Shown here: positions 16,759-26,618 of the stretch, piece after piece | Layout of the letters: each line of letters opens with the position of its first letter | Numbering within the stretch: position 1 is the first letter of the stretch | Source of the DNA: BNWE01 sp964369545 | Lineage (GTDB): Bacteria; Pseudomonadota; Alphaproteobacteria; UBA3830 | Reading direction: 5' to 3' | DNA length: 64,000 nucleotides | Assembly: GCA_964369545.1 (NCBI GenBank) | Contig: CAYJFA010000004.1 | Coordinates: forward strand, 62,001-126,000 | The notes under the pieces: generated by a model | Seen by the model: the letters and a program-made list of their open reading frames with translations, nothing else | The model's database searches: none | Told to the model about the DNA's origin: nothing | Position numbers and translations under genes: made by a program

Positions 16759-18099
16759 CTATTGCGCAAACTCAGCGGCAGTGCCAAATTTTTTATCAAC
16801 TTTTATATATGATTTTCGTGTCAGTTCTTGCATCTCTCTTGATGCCAACAAACTCAAACGTTCATTGGTTTTTTGCATTTTTATTTCTTCACGCGTGGGT
16901 TCTTTTATTGTATGAATTTTTTTATCCAAGATACAAAACATTGCTACACCTGAGTCTGTTACTATAGGGTCACTAGTGCTGCCAGCAGGTACTTTCGCTA
17001 ACATTGCCCTAAATTTTGGATGCATATTTTCAATTGTTCCGGATGTGATATCAGAAACTCCGATAAAACCCGACTCTTTTGCTTTCTGCATAAATTCATG
17101 GCAATTCTTTGAAGTTTTTTTCATCTCTGAAAGGTATGACATAAGTTGCTTAAAGCTTTCGTCAGACGGTTTTTCTTGTCCAAATGAAACCGCGACTTGA
17201 GCGAATTTTATATCTGTGTAGCTTCTAAATCCCGCTTCTTTTTTGTCTCGAAGAAATAAGATCACATATCCTTGATTTGTTTTAACTATTTTATGAGATC
17301 CGATTTCCATAGTTTTTAAGGCTGCAAATTCTATATCAGAAAGCTGCCCTTGAAAAATCCATCCCATTTCTCCGCCATTATTTGCATCAGCACTTTTGGA
17401 AAATTGTCGAGCAATACTTGCAAAATCTGCTCCACGAAGAAGCATATTATTTAAATTAGATACGTGGGTTAATATAGAATTTTCTTGCGATGCATGCGCT
17501 ACAGGAAAAAACATTCTGCATACATAAAATGATTCTTGTGTAAGTTTTTCTTTTATTTCAGATGCTGTTCTGCTGAGTTCAAATTCGGAAACATTAACGC
17601 TTTTGCTATATCTGGCGCGTATATATTCTATCCAAGATGAATTAACGAATATTTGCTCTTCTAAATCGCCTCTTTTGATGTTTTTGCTTTTAAGGAGTTT
17701 CAAAAAATCTGATGTACTTAAATGATTCCGTTTTGCAATGTCTACTAATGAATTTTTCACATCTTTATCTGATATCCAACCATTTTTTGGACTGAATTTT
17801 TTTGTACATTGCTTTTTAAGTTTTTCTTGGATCATTTCCTTCAAAACTTCTTTTTTTATTTTGTTTTTTTGCTCGTTATCTGTATTTCCGCCTATGGAGA
17901 ATAATGCGAGATGAAGTCTGTTTTCTAAATCTTCTGCAGTAATTATATCTCCATTTACGATTGCGACTATTCCATCGTACACCTTTAGGTTTGCAGAGGA
18001 CGTTTTTTCTGCTCTGTCCTTGCCGGAAACATTATATGATAATATTGTCAATATAGAGAAAAAAAATATATATAAAAAACGCTTCAAATAACACTCCAA
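16759..18099 (-). CDS. surA: Periplasmic chaperone and prolyl isomerase SurA
   Basis: Escorts outer-membrane proteins, including LptD, across the periplasm to the BAM complex. The 446-residue protein has a signal peptide (about residues 1-26), a SurA N-terminal chaperone domain (about 40-170, starting YDGIVAIVNGDIITAEDLENR), a parvulin domain (about 185-290, with FASIARQFSKSADANNGGEM and GWIFQGQLSD) and a second, degenerate parvulin-like region (about 290-400). It is divergent from lptF with a 119-bp gap, so the SurA-dependent LptD machinery and its chaperone are side by side. It is probably cotranscribed with rsmA. Confidence 0.93.
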   Translation of the reverse strand: MECYLKRFLYIFFFSILTILSYNVSGKDRAEKTSSANLKVYDGIVAIVNGDIITAEDLENRLHLALFSIGGNTDNEQKNKIKKEVLKEMIQEKLKKQCTKKFSPKNGWISDKDVKNSLVDIAKRNHLSTSDFLKLLKSKNIKRGDLEEQIFVNSSWIEYIRARYSKSVNVSEFELSRTASEIKEKLTQESFYVCRMFFPVAHASQENSILTHVSNLNNMLLRGADFASIARQFSKSADANNGGEMGWIFQGQLSDIEFAALKTMEIGSHKIVKTNQGYVILFLRDKKEAGFRSYTDIKFAQVAVSFGQEKPSDESFKQLMSYLSEMKKTSKNCHEFMQKAKESGFIGVSDITSGTIENMHPKFRAMLAKVPAGSTSDPIVTDSGVAMFCILDKKIHTIKEPTREEIKMQKTNERLSLLASREMQELTRKSYIKVDKKFGTAAEFAQ

Positions 18100-18218
18100 A
18101 ATGTGATTGTCTATACAAGCATCAAAATACTACGAAAAAAAATAGAAATCAAACGTAATGAAATATATACTCACTTGCATAAAGAAGATTTTTATAATAG
18201 ATAATAAGGTATTGTATA

Positions 18219-19280
18219 TTGCAAAGTTTAGTCAGCGTAATATTTTTTCGGATTTTCAGAACTACTTTTTATTCAACTATTGCTTTAACGTTTTGTGCAT
18301 GGATAGTGCAATCATCTAAATATTTGAATTTACTAAATAAAAATAATATCAGCCTTGCTAAATTTTTTAAATTTTCTTCATATCTTGCTGTTGATATTGT
18401 CGCTGTTATATTGCCGATATCTTTGGCGATATCTTCGGCGTTTGTTTTTCATAGATTTGTGGAATCCCATCAATTAACTGCGATGCAGTCTTCAGGAATG
18501 CCCCCTACGAAGTTGTTATCTCCACTAATAGCATTGGTATCAATTACTATGTGTTATTTATATGTTAGCAACGCATATATTTCTCCAAAATCATGGGGAA
18601 AATTCAGAGAAATGGAATTCGAAATAAAAAATAATATCAATCCGCCGGAAAGTGAAGGACCGCTTTTTTCTATAAATGGGTTTTCAGTATATGCGCAGGA
18701 ATATATTGGTGATTTTTGCTTTAAAAATATATTCATTATGGATTTAAGAAATATCAATAAGTCATATAGTTACTTTGCAAAAAACGGCGTTATAAAAAAT
18801 AGTATATTGTATCTCACAGAGGGAGAAAGAATCGAAATAGATAATGTTTCGCAAACAAATTCCATAACAAATTTTAAAACTTACCGATATGATTTAAGGG
18901 AAGTATTAGGAGATGTAAGAAAAACTCCTCAGCCAAATGAAAAATTTATGCATGAGTTATTGCGTGAAAATACTGGAGATAAATCTATGAATGTAGCTCA
19001 GAGAGCGCTTTTTCATCAGAAAATAACATCTCCTATTTTAGCTTTCGTTTTTTCTTTGATGACGTTTTTTATCATATTGCTTGCACCTCATAGAAGAAAG
19101 AAGTCTTATTTCAGAATGACTGTTCTAATAGTTTTGATAGTTTTTTTTCAGGGAACATATTTTTGGATTACCAACGCGTCAGCAAAAGATTTGCTTTTTG
19201 TAAAGATAAGCTACATTTTGTTAGGATCTTTGATTTTTTTATTTACCACATTAATTTATGTGAAAAAAGATAGAATATAG
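18219..19280 (+). CDS. lptF: LPS export permease LptF
   Basis: Inner-membrane subunit of the LptB2FG ABC transporter that lifts lipopolysaccharide out of the membrane. The 353-residue YjgP/YjgQ-family protein has three N-terminal membrane helices, a periplasmic jellyroll-like domain (about residues 120-255) and three C-terminal helices. Family features include FFKFSSYLAVDIVAVILPIS and the MQSSGMPPTKLLSPL coupling region. The start is TTG at 18219. It is the first gene of a tight lptF-lptG-lptD run; LptA, LptB and LptC are not in the window. Confidence 0.93.
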   Translation: MQSLVSVIFFRIFRTTFYSTIALTFCAWIVQSSKYLNLLNKNNISLAKFFKFSSYLAVDIVAVILPISLAISSAFVFHRFVESHQLTAMQSSGMPPTKLLSPLIALVSITMCYLYVSNAYISPKSWGKFREMEFEIKNNINPPESEGPLFSINGFSVYAQEYIGDFCFKNIFIMDLRNINKSYSYFAKNGVIKNSILYLTEGERIEIDNVSQTNSITNFKTYRYDLREVLGDVRKTPQPNEKFMHELLRENTGDKSMNVAQRALFHQKITSPILAFVFSLMTFFIILLAPHRRKKSYFRMTVLIVLIVFFQGTYFWITNASAKDLLFVKISYILLGSLIFLFTTLIYVKKDRI

Positions 19281-19288
19281 ATTGTGAA

Positions 19289-20341
19289 ATGAATAGAACA
19301 TTATTCAAATATATATTTAATATGCAATTAAAGGCGATGATATTTGTATCATTTTTCGTTTTTTGTTTGATTTTTTTGTTTGATTTTGCAGAGGTCACAA
19401 GAAAATTTCCTATTTCTTCTGTTGATGAAACGGCATTTGCTATTAAACTTTCCTTTCTCAGAGTGCCGATAACTTTTTTTGAAATTTTACATTATATTTA
19501 TTTTATTACAGCTACATTTAGTCTATGGAATTTATGTCGTTCCAATCAAATAACAATACTGAAATCCACGGGAAAGTCTCCACAGCAGATTTTATATCCA
19601 TTTGTAAGCTTCGCGTTTTTTATCGCATTAATTTGGTTGTTTATTGTCCAACCTGTGGGGAAAATATCAGAGAATTATTACAATAAAAATGTTTCTTCAG
19701 ATATTGTAAAAAACAATGTTAATGAGAATATTTGGATAGATTATAAAAAAGAAAATAAAATAATATTTATTAAAAAATTTTCAAATAAAATGATTGAGGG
19801 ATTATATGTTTTTAATATAAAGACAAACGAACGAATTTTTGCAAAACAAGCAATTATAGAAGATAAAATGTGGACTCTTTACGGTGTTACTATAATAAAT
19901 CAAAATAAAATCAATAATATACAACATGTAGAAAAAATGTTGTTATTGAACAACATTTCATATAATTTGATTAAAATTCTCGCAAAGCCGCCGAAAAATC
20001 ATAATATTTATCAACTATATAAAATATACAGCATTCAAGAATATGATAAAGTTTTGCTGGGATCATATGAATTGGAGCTGCACAAACTTCTGGCTAATTG
20101 CGCAAATTTCATTTTGTTTTCTCTTATTGCTGCTATTATCTGTTTTCCAATAAATCGTTATAAAACGAAGACTAACATCGCAATAAAAGTGATATCATTC
20201 GCAATCATATTGAGATTTTTAGATAATATGCTCGAATCTCTATCTTATAGCGGAGTAATTCCTGTCAAGCTTGCGAGCTGGGGTGCTGTATTAATATTGA
20301 TCTTTATTTCTACCGCTATATTAGTCTGGAGAGAAGTGTAA
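19289..20341 (+). CDS. lptG: LPS export permease LptG
   Basis: Partner of LptF in the inner-membrane LPS exporter. The 350-residue protein has the same 3+3 helix plan with a periplasmic domain between. LKSTGKSPQQILYPF corresponds to the coupling-helix region (MQSSGMPPTKLLSPL in LptF). It starts 8 bp after lptF and its stop shares one base with the ATG of lptD (TAATG), implying translational coupling. It is divergent in sequence, as usual for AT-rich alphaproteobacteria, but order and topology make the call secure. Confidence 0.92.
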   Translation: MNRTLFKYIFNMQLKAMIFVSFFVFCLIFLFDFAEVTRKFPISSVDETAFAIKLSFLRVPITFFEILHYIYFITATFSLWNLCRSNQITILKSTGKSPQQILYPFVSFAFFIALIWLFIVQPVGKISENYYNKNVSSDIVKNNVNENIWIDYKKENKIIFIKKFSNKMIEGLYVFNIKTNERIFAKQAIIEDKMWTLYGVTIINQNKINNIQHVEKMLLLNNISYNLIKILAKPPKNHNIYQLYKIYSIQEYDKVLLGSYELELHKLLANCANFILFSLIAAIICFPINRYKTKTNIAIKVISFAIILRFLDNMLESLSYSGVIPVKLASWGAVLILIFISTAILVWREV

Positions 20342-22476
20342 TGTTATGCATTAATCTGAAAAAGATTATATGTTTTATTTTTTTGTTTTTATTTTCCACT
20401 TCATTTTGCGATAATATTTATTTTATTAATTCAGATGAAACTGTATATGAAAAGGAAAATATTTTATGTAGTGGAAATGTAGTGATTGTGTATTGTGGAA
20501 GGATAATTTCTGCAGATCATGTTTCATATGATCAAAAGAAAGAAAGTATATATGCAAAAGGGAACGTCATAATAAAAGATGAGAAGCAAAATATATATTT
20601 TATTGATTGGGTTAAAATTAATAAAAATTTTTCTTCCGGTAATGGGCAGAATATCAAAATAATAATGCCGGATAAATCGAGATTGGCGGCAAAAAAGTGT
20701 TCTATAGAAAACAGCAAATTTCGATTGGAAGATGTAATTTACACACCATGTTATGAGTGCATTTATGCGAGTGAATTAACGTGGCAGATGAAGTCTTCTC
20801 AGGTAGATTTTGACCCTGATGATATAACTGAATATAGTAATTTAACCATAGAGTTCTTGGGGAATCCATTACTATATTTTCCGTATTTATCTCAGCCAAG
20901 TCCAAAAATTAAAAGAAGAACAGGATTTTTATCTCCAAAATTTGTTGTTTCAAGCAAATGCGGATTCAGCGTGTTACCGCAATATTTCATTGATATCGAC
21001 GAATATCAAGAGCTTATATTAAAACCAATAATTACATCAAAAATTGGCAGCGTAGGATGGATATATTACGGTAATAGATTCAGAAATGGAGAATTTAATA
21101 TTGATGCGAGTATAACCGGGACTAAATCTGTAGACAAATATAATTCAGATATTTGGGATGTAAAAGAGATAGAAAAAATAAAAAAATCGGGATATAGGGG
21201 GCATGTTTTTTCAAAAACCAAATTTGAAATAGATGAAATTTGGAGATGCGGATTAGATATCAATCTTGCATCTGATATATTTTATTTAAAAAGATTTTCT
21301 TTTTTCCAGCAATTTGAGCGCACATTGGAGAGTAAAGCATTTATTGAAGGATTTGACGGCAGAAATTATACGTCTGTAAAAACCTCTATGTTTCAAAGTA
21401 TTGTTGGAGATTCTGTGCCAAAAATCCTCCCGGTAATTGAAAGAAATTTTTCTCATGATTTTCTTTCAGGGACTTTTGATATAGATATTATGTTTATGAA
21501 TTTAGAATTTAATGATTCAAGGTCCATGCAAAAAGCTTTAACAAATGTTTGTTGGTCAAAAAACATTATTATGCCCTATGGAAATATATTAGATTTCAAG
21601 GGATTAATATCATTAAAAGCAATGAAAGTTTCTGAAAAGCAGCGTTCAGACTACGATTCAAGTTTTAACACTTCTCCTCAGATATCAGCAGCTTGGAAAT
21701 GGCCGCTACTTTGCAAATCGGATTTTTGTGAAACGATTTTTACTCCTATTATCGGTGTTATAGCAGCTGGGAACAAAAAATATTATGATGCCTTCGAAGA
21801 TCCATTTTCCGAAATTAACGATATAAATTTTTTAGAGGGAAGCAGAGGCATGTCTCCTTATAATATAGATTCTGGCAGCAGAATTGCATATGGAGCGAAA
21901 GTTTCGTCTTATAAGGAAGGACGGAATCTCGGATATTTCACGATAGGCAGGTCTACGGAACTAACAAAAATACAAGATAGATTAGATGCAACTGGTCTAA
22001 AATATAAGAATTCTAATATAATTACATCTGCTGATATATTTTTAACAGACGAAATAGCTTTTAAAGCAAACGGAAGTTATTCAGATAAAACAAAAAGATG
22101 GCTTAAATTTGAATCTGGTTTGAGATTTGCAAATCAAAAATTTGATGCTGATATTTTTGTTTTTAATGGAAAGCAATGTTTTTACAATCCATTTATGGAA
22201 AATGTCGATTTATTATCAGAAGAAGCAAAAGTTCAGAAATATAAAGGAACAATGATTGATTTAGGGTGGAAGACTACGAAATCAGTTAAACTAAAAACCG
22301 GAGTAATTTTTGGCGCAGATAAAAACAAATTAATTAAATATAACGTTGGCATGGAATACAAAAACGAATGTACCCAGATGGAGTTTTCAATAGAGCGTAC
22401 TAATTATCAGTATGGAGATATAAGACCCGAGACATCTTTTAAATTTATGATACATTTGAAAAATCTCGGAGTATAA
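20341..22476 (+). CDS. lptD: LPS assembly outer-membrane protein LptD
   Basis: Outer-membrane translocon that inserts LPS into the outer leaflet. The 711-residue protein has a signal peptide (about residues 1-22, ending SFCD), an LptA/OstA-like jellyroll (about 25-130) including YDQKKESIYAKGNVIIKDE, a linker with the Cys pair TPCYEC (about residues 137-140), and a large C-terminal beta-barrel (about 180-711) starting with YFPYLSQPSPKIKRRTGFL. Ends without any frame damage. It is translationally coupled to lptG. Presence of LptD, LptF and LptG implies that LPS is made. Confidence 0.94.
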   Translation: MLCINLKKIICFIFLFLFSTSFCDNIYFINSDETVYEKENILCSGNVVIVYCGRIISADHVSYDQKKESIYAKGNVIIKDEKQNIYFIDWVKINKNFSSGNGQNIKIIMPDKSRLAAKKCSIENSKFRLEDVIYTPCYECIYASELTWQMKSSQVDFDPDDITEYSNLTIEFLGNPLLYFPYLSQPSPKIKRRTGFLSPKFVVSSKCGFSVLPQYFIDIDEYQELILKPIITSKIGSVGWIYYGNRFRNGEFNIDASITGTKSVDKYNSDIWDVKEIEKIKKSGYRGHVFSKTKFEIDEIWRCGLDINLASDIFYLKRFSFFQQFERTLESKAFIEGFDGRNYTSVKTSMFQSIVGDSVPKILPVIERNFSHDFLSGTFDIDIMFMNLEFNDSRSMQKALTNVCWSKNIIMPYGNILDFKGLISLKAMKVSEKQRSDYDSSFNTSPQISAAWKWPLLCKSDFCETIFTPIIGVIAAGNKKYYDAFEDPFSEINDINFLEGSRGMSPYNIDSGSRIAYGAKVSSYKEGRNLGYFTIGRSTELTKIQDRLDATGLKYKNSNIITSADIFLTDEIAFKANGSYSDKTKRWLKFESGLRFANQKFDADIFVFNGKQCFYNPFMENVDLLSEEAKVQKYKGTMIDLGWKTTKSVKLKTGVIFGADKNKLIKYNVGMEYKNECTQMEFSIERTNYQYGDIRPETSFKFMIHLKNLGV

Positions 22477-22487
22477 TTTGAAAATAA

Positions 22488-23063
22488 TCAAACTTCTTTT
22501 CTTGATTTTAAATTACCATTCATATCATAAGTATCTATAAATCCAGTAGGTTTTCCATTTTCGAACGTAGATATTTCCATGATTTTTCCGTTCGGAAAGT
22601 ATTTTATTACTTGATCATCAAGAATGTTATTTTTATAGGTTGACTGTTCCATGAGCGTACCATCAGGATAAAATGCTTGACATTCACCATCTTGTTTCCC
22701 TTCTTTATAATTTGCAATTCTTATAATATTTCCATAATTATCAAACGATGAAAATTCCCCATCAAACAAACCATTTTTGAACATTGCGGTCCCAGCTTTG
22801 ATTCCATTTTGAAAGAATGTAGAGGGTCCTTCTATAACTCGATTTTGAAAATTTGCTTGCATCACAGGAAATCCATAAGCAAAAAATTCTGCAGGACCAG
22901 ATAAAACTCCGTTTTCGTATGTAATTTTATGTGAGATATTTCCGTTTTCATCGAAAATCAATGTTTCTCCATGTGGAGCTCCGTTTTTTAGAGATATTTT
23001 TTTTGATAAAGTTCCGTCAGTGTTTCTTATTTCTTCTACTGAAATATTATTTTCTTCCATCAT
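22488..23063 (-). CDS. MORN-repeat (YwqK-like) protein linked to VgrG
   Basis: A 191-residue protein built of about seven MORN_2-type repeats of 20-25 residues, for example NGAPHGETLIFDENGN, NGLFDGEFSSFDNYGN and NGKPTGFIDTYDMNGN. Such repeats form an elongated beta sheet. Databases often name such proteins as antitoxins (YwqK family) on weak grounds. The ATG directly abuts the VgrG stop codon (TAA-ATG), so it is made together with VgrG. An adaptor, cargo or immunity role for a VgrG-delivered effector is a reasonable inference, without direct sequence proof. No signal peptide is seen. Confidence 0.75.
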   Translation of the reverse strand: MMEENNISVEEIRNTDGTLSKKISLKNGAPHGETLIFDENGNISHKITYENGVLSGPAEFFAYGFPVMQANFQNRVIEGPSTFFQNGIKAGTAMFKNGLFDGEFSSFDNYGNIIRIANYKEGKQDGECQAFYPDGTLMEQSTYKNNILDDQVIKYFPNGKIMEISTFENGKPTGFIDTYDMNGNLKSRKEV

Positions 23064-25361
23064 TTATCCTAAACTTAGCATTCCGCCGCCGATAGTAATC
23101 ATAGGAGCTTTTATTCCCACCATACCATCACCCTGTACATTAACCATGGCGCCACCTAGCGCTGATTGAACCATTCCTTTTGCTTCAAAATTGATATTAG
23201 CTTTGATTTCTGCATTCATCATAGCGGAAGCGTCAAGATTCATACCCGATTTGATGGTCATATTTCCACCAGCTCCAGATTCTACTGTAACTGCTCCTCC
23301 CGCACCTGTTTCTGCAGATAATGCACTTCCTGCTCCTGTTTTCAAACTCATCGCTCCTGTGGATTCAAAATCAGCAGCAGCGCTACTTTTTATTCCAAAC
23401 GCCGCGCCTGATTTCATGTCTGTTTTTTTATCAGATTCTATGCTAATGTCTCCATCAACTTTTATTTTAAGATCTCCGGAGACCGTGAGAGCGTAATCGC
23501 CTTTTATATCATATGCTAAATTTCCGTTTGATAAATTAACAGTTCGATCGCCTTCTGTAAGAGTAACTGTCTCACTTCCTTTACTTAAAGTAAGAGAGCG
23601 ATCTCCTTCGGTTAATGTTATTGTTTGATTTCCTTTTGTTAAAGTAACTATTTTATCGCCCTCGGTTATTTCCAGACTCCAATCTCCTTTTGTAAGAGAT
23701 GTAGAGTGATTACCCTTTCCTTCATCTTTTCCACCGCCGTATTCTTCTTCTGGATCTTGTGCCATAAGAGTAATGCTTCGAGATCCTGTATTAATTGTTA
23801 GAGTGTCATCCGAGTTTTCAATTGTGGTTGTTCTTTCGTTATTAATGACTATATTGACATCTTTCGCCGCGTGAAAAAAAACTTCTTCATTTTGATTTTC
23901 ATCATTAATGCGAAATTCGTTGGGTAATCTTTCTTGATTCTTGAATGTTGACATCTTCAAACCGGATATCATCGCTTCTTTTTCTGTGTAAGGTGGAAGA
24001 AATTTATCGTTATAAACACAGCCTACGACTAGCGGTCTGTCCGGATCTCCATCAATAAATGAAACGACAACTTCCTGTCCAACGCGCGGGGTAAATACAG
24101 CTCCCCAAGTATTTCCAGAAATCATCTGTGTTACGCGAATCCAGCATGAGCTTTCTTCATCATCCTTATCTTTTCCAATCTGATCCCAATGAAAGTGCAC
24201 TTTTATAGAACAATGTTCATTTTTAAAAATTTCTTCTCCAGATGAACAGACAACAACTGCTGTTTGGGTTCCATAAATTTTTGGTTTGGGAGTTGTTCTG
24301 AGCGGTCTAAACTCTGTTTCTTTGGGGAAAGATTTAGATTTATTTGTGTAAATGTATCCGGAATTAACTGATGCTTCAAAAAAGTGATCGATACTATATA
24401 TTGAGTATTCTTTATTAAACTTTGAATAATGATGATCTGTTAATTCAAAAAGAAACCCAGGTATGAGATTGGCAACTGTCGAAGATGCTTCAAATAAGCA
24501 ATGACTTGACTCAAAAAGTTGTACCCGAAGTTTTGATATATCTTCTCCTTCTTGTGCTTTAGAGAATTTACCTGGGTACTCGTAAAATGACAATCCTTTC
24601 CATTGAGAATCTAATTTACTGAATAATTTCGTTTGGGAAAGTGTATAGTTATAATCTGCCACTGCATACCCCCCGGTATTAACAGATGTAGTCATACTTG
24701 TATTGAAGATTGTTCCAAGAGGATATACGTTATTTACAACTTTGAGAAACTTTATTTTTGGCTCAGTAATTTTTTCATATGCGTTTGAACTATCTGCAAG
24801 AACTAGGGTGTGTTTACTATTGGTATGTTTGAAAAAAAAGAATATTCCTTCATCTTCCATTAATCTAGCTATAAAATTGAAACTACTTTCTGCATATTGC
24901 ACACAATATTCGCGTTCAATTTTTCCACAGGAATTAGTTTTATCTTCGATATCAGTAATTCCACAGTCTTGTAAAACTTTCTTTATGATATCGATAGCTG
25001 TTTTTTTTTGAAAAATCAGATGATTCCTATCCAGTGTGAGCAGCCACATTTTCGGTTTGATTACTGCTATATATTCCGTTAGGTATATATCGGTTTTATT
25101 TTCTGTAGCTCCTTGGGAGAATTCCGCTATTATTCCATCTATATATCTTTCTTGTTTATCAGATTTTATTGCAATATTAAGAGTAGTACCGAGAGCTTTC
25201 TCGAGATCTATTGCATCGTTTTGCGATAAGAAAGTAATTTTAAATTCAAAAAGCTCGGATATAGCTTCGTGCCCATAAAAAGATTTTAAAATAAGGTCAT
25301 CTCCAAATGATGATTTCAATTTTACAAGAAGTTTTTCTTGATTTTTTAATATTACAGTCAC
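23064..25361 (-). CDS. vgrG: VgrG, type VI secretion spike protein
   Basis: Trimeric needle tip of a type VI secretion system. In the 765-residue protein residues 1-370 match the gp27-like base (HEAISELFEFKITFLSQNDA, YCVQYAESSFNFIARLMEDE, ESSHCLFEASS). About 375-470 form the gp5 OB-fold (VHFHWDQIGKDKDD, WGAVFTPRVGQEVVVSF, GDPDRPLVVGCVYN). From about residue 559 there are nine-residue GDxxxTLxx repeats forming the beta-helical spike, then a Gly/Ala-rich tip ending in GGGMLSLG, a likely PAAR-docking end. No extra effector domain is visible. It starts with GTG, overlapping the enoyl-CoA hydratase stop by 4 bp. No other T6SS genes are in the window. Confidence 0.93.
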   Translation of the reverse strand: MTVILKNQEKLLVKLKSSFGDDLILKSFYGHEAISELFEFKITFLSQNDAIDLEKALGTTLNIAIKSDKQERYIDGIIAEFSQGATENKTDIYLTEYIAVIKPKMWLLTLDRNHLIFQKKTAIDIIKKVLQDCGITDIEDKTNSCGKIEREYCVQYAESSFNFIARLMEDEGIFFFFKHTNSKHTLVLADSSNAYEKITEPKIKFLKVVNNVYPLGTIFNTSMTTSVNTGGYAVADYNYTLSQTKLFSKLDSQWKGLSFYEYPGKFSKAQEGEDISKLRVQLFESSHCLFEASSTVANLIPGFLFELTDHHYSKFNKEYSIYSIDHFFEASVNSGYIYTNKSKSFPKETEFRPLRTTPKPKIYGTQTAVVVCSSGEEIFKNEHCSIKVHFHWDQIGKDKDDEESSCWIRVTQMISGNTWGAVFTPRVGQEVVVSFIDGDPDRPLVVGCVYNDKFLPPYTEKEAMISGLKMSTFKNQERLPNEFRINDENQNEEVFFHAAKDVNIVINNERTTTIENSDDTLTINTGSRSITLMAQDPEEEYGGGKDEGKGNHSTSLTKGDWSLEITEGDKIVTLTKGNQTITLTEGDRSLTLSKGSETVTLTEGDRTVNLSNGNLAYDIKGDYALTVSGDLKIKVDGDISIESDKKTDMKSGAAFGIKSSAAADFESTGAMSLKTGAGSALSAETGAGGAVTVESGAGGNMTIKSGMNLDASAMMNAEIKANINFEAKGMVQSALGGAMVNVQGDGMVGIKAPMITIGGGMLSLG

Positions 25362-26113
25362 ATTTCTGCCTTATTTTTTTTATTTAAAAATTCACTTACA
25401 CCTTTCTGTTTAAAATCGGTAGAAAATAAAGATCTAAACATCTGTCGCTCAGATTTTATGCCTTGATTAAGTCCAACATTTTGAGACATTCTTACAGCTT
25501 CTTTTATCATTTGTGTACTCATAATAGATTTTGCCGCAATTTTTTCAGCTAATACCATAGATTTTTTGAGAAGATCTTCTTCGTCTGTTAAATATGAAAC
25601 AATTTTGAGATTTGCTGCTTCTTCTGCTGAAATAAATCTGCCGGTCATCATTATTTCGTTAGCGATTTTTGGTCCTACTATTTTAGGAAGTATTTGTGTT
25701 CCTCCCATTCCAGGCATAATTCCAAGATTCACTTCAGGAAATCCAAAAGTTGCGTTTTTAGCGGCAATAATGATATCGCACATAAGCGCAAGCTCGAATC
25801 CCCCTCCTAAAGCATATCCAGAAACAGCTGCTATTACAGGTATTTTAATATTAAAAAGAGCTTCCCATTTATAATCGATAAAATCGTCTAGATATGCGTT
25901 TTCATACGAAAGGGCACTTATTTCGGATACATCTACGCCAGCCGCAAATGCTTTTTTGCATCCCGTTATTATTAAAACTTTTGCTGTTTTCTCGATATTC
26001 GCAATTTTTCCATAAATTTTGTTTATAAAATTGCTAGATAGCACATTCAATTTTTTAGGATTATTCAGCTTAAGAATTGCGATTGAGTTTCTTTGTGATA
26101 GCTCAACTGGCAT
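25358..26113 (-). CDS. Enoyl-CoA hydratase/isomerase family protein
   Basis: Crotonase-fold enzyme of 251 residues, probably hydrating enoyl-CoA in fatty-acid degradation. It shows the oxyanion-hole motifs AFAAGVDVSEIS and AVSGYALGGGFELALMCDIIIA, and the catalytic region FGFPEVNLGIMPGMGGTQ, where the two acidic residues of true hydratases correspond to E (PEVNLG) and a second site that is less clear. Length is typical. It lies between the DUF1476 gene (overlap 11 bp or less) and vgrG (4-bp overlap), so all are probably one mRNA. The exact substrate cannot be told. Confidence 0.88.
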   Translation of the reverse strand: MPVELSQRNSIAILKLNNPKKLNVLSSNFINKIYGKIANIEKTAKVLIITGCKKAFAAGVDVSEISALSYENAYLDDFIDYKWEALFNIKIPVIAAVSGYALGGGFELALMCDIIIAAKNATFGFPEVNLGIMPGMGGTQILPKIVGPKIANEIMMTGRFISAEEAANLKIVSYLTDEEDLLKKSMVLAEKIAAKSIMSTQMIKEAVRMSQNVGLNQGIKSERQMFRSLFSTDFKQKGVSEFLNKKNKAEM

Positions 26114-26435
26114 TTTTAAATCCTATTGATTTATTTTTTATTCTTGCTTCAACAGTTTTTATTTTTTGTTTAATTATTTCTTCTGTCATGTGAATGTTAG
26201 CTCTTCTAAAGTCTGATAGAATTTTATCTACCATTTTTCTTTCGTTGGGTATCGTAAGATACGAGAAAATTATGTTTCTTACATATTTACTGAGGACAAG
26301 GCCTTTATATCCCAGTCTTCCAGCTGCCCATTTTGCTATTATTTTATTTCTCTGCGCGGTTTTGTAAAACTTATCCTGAAGCAGCTCCATAAGACGAGGT
26401 TCATAAGAAGATTTATCAAATGAAAACATAGGCAT
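26103..26435 (-). CDS. ATPase inhibitor subunit zeta (DUF1476)
   Basis: Small helical protein of the DUF1476 family, the zeta inhibitor of the F1Fo-ATP synthase in alphaproteobacteria, which blocks ATP hydrolysis. The conserved core is visible: KFYKTAQRNKIIAKWAAGRL, then a helix with VRNIIFSYLTIPNERKMVDKI and the C-terminal IKQKIKTVEARIKN. A longer frame starts at 26456, but GGAGGGG lies inside it, 8 bases before the ATG at 26435, which therefore decides the start (110 residues). It heads the operon with the hydratase and vgrG. A family restricted to alphaproteobacteria, supporting the taxonomic call. Confidence 0.83.
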   Translation of the reverse strand: MPMFSFDKSSYEPRLMELLQDKFYKTAQRNKIIAKWAAGRLGYKGLVLSKYVRNIIFSYLTIPNERKMVDKILSDFRRANIHMTEEIIKQKIKTVEARIKNKSIGFKNAS

Positions 26436-26482
26436 TACGACGACCCCTCCTTCCATCGAACTGGGACTAAATATAATGTTCT

Positions 26483-26511
26483 TTTATAAGGATATTATAA
26501 ACTTAATACAA
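26483..26511 (-). promoter_or_regulatory. Promoter of the DUF1476-vgrG operon
   Basis: On the minus strand TTGTAT (26506-26511) and TATAAA (26483-26488) are 17 bases apart, about 48 bp before the DUF1476 ATG, a plausible sigma-70 promoter. Confidence 0.5.
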
Positions 26512-26618
26512 AACAAAATAATTTTTGTTGTAATTGCAATATTGAATTTTAACGTCTTTTTTACATTATCAATGCTATCGTTTTTATAGTTCTTGTTTTA
26601 AAAGGAAAAATATTTTCT

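Noticed and set aside
22488..25361. VgrG as evidence of a complete type VI secretion locus here
   Set aside because: No sheath, baseplate, Hcp or ClpV gene is in the window.
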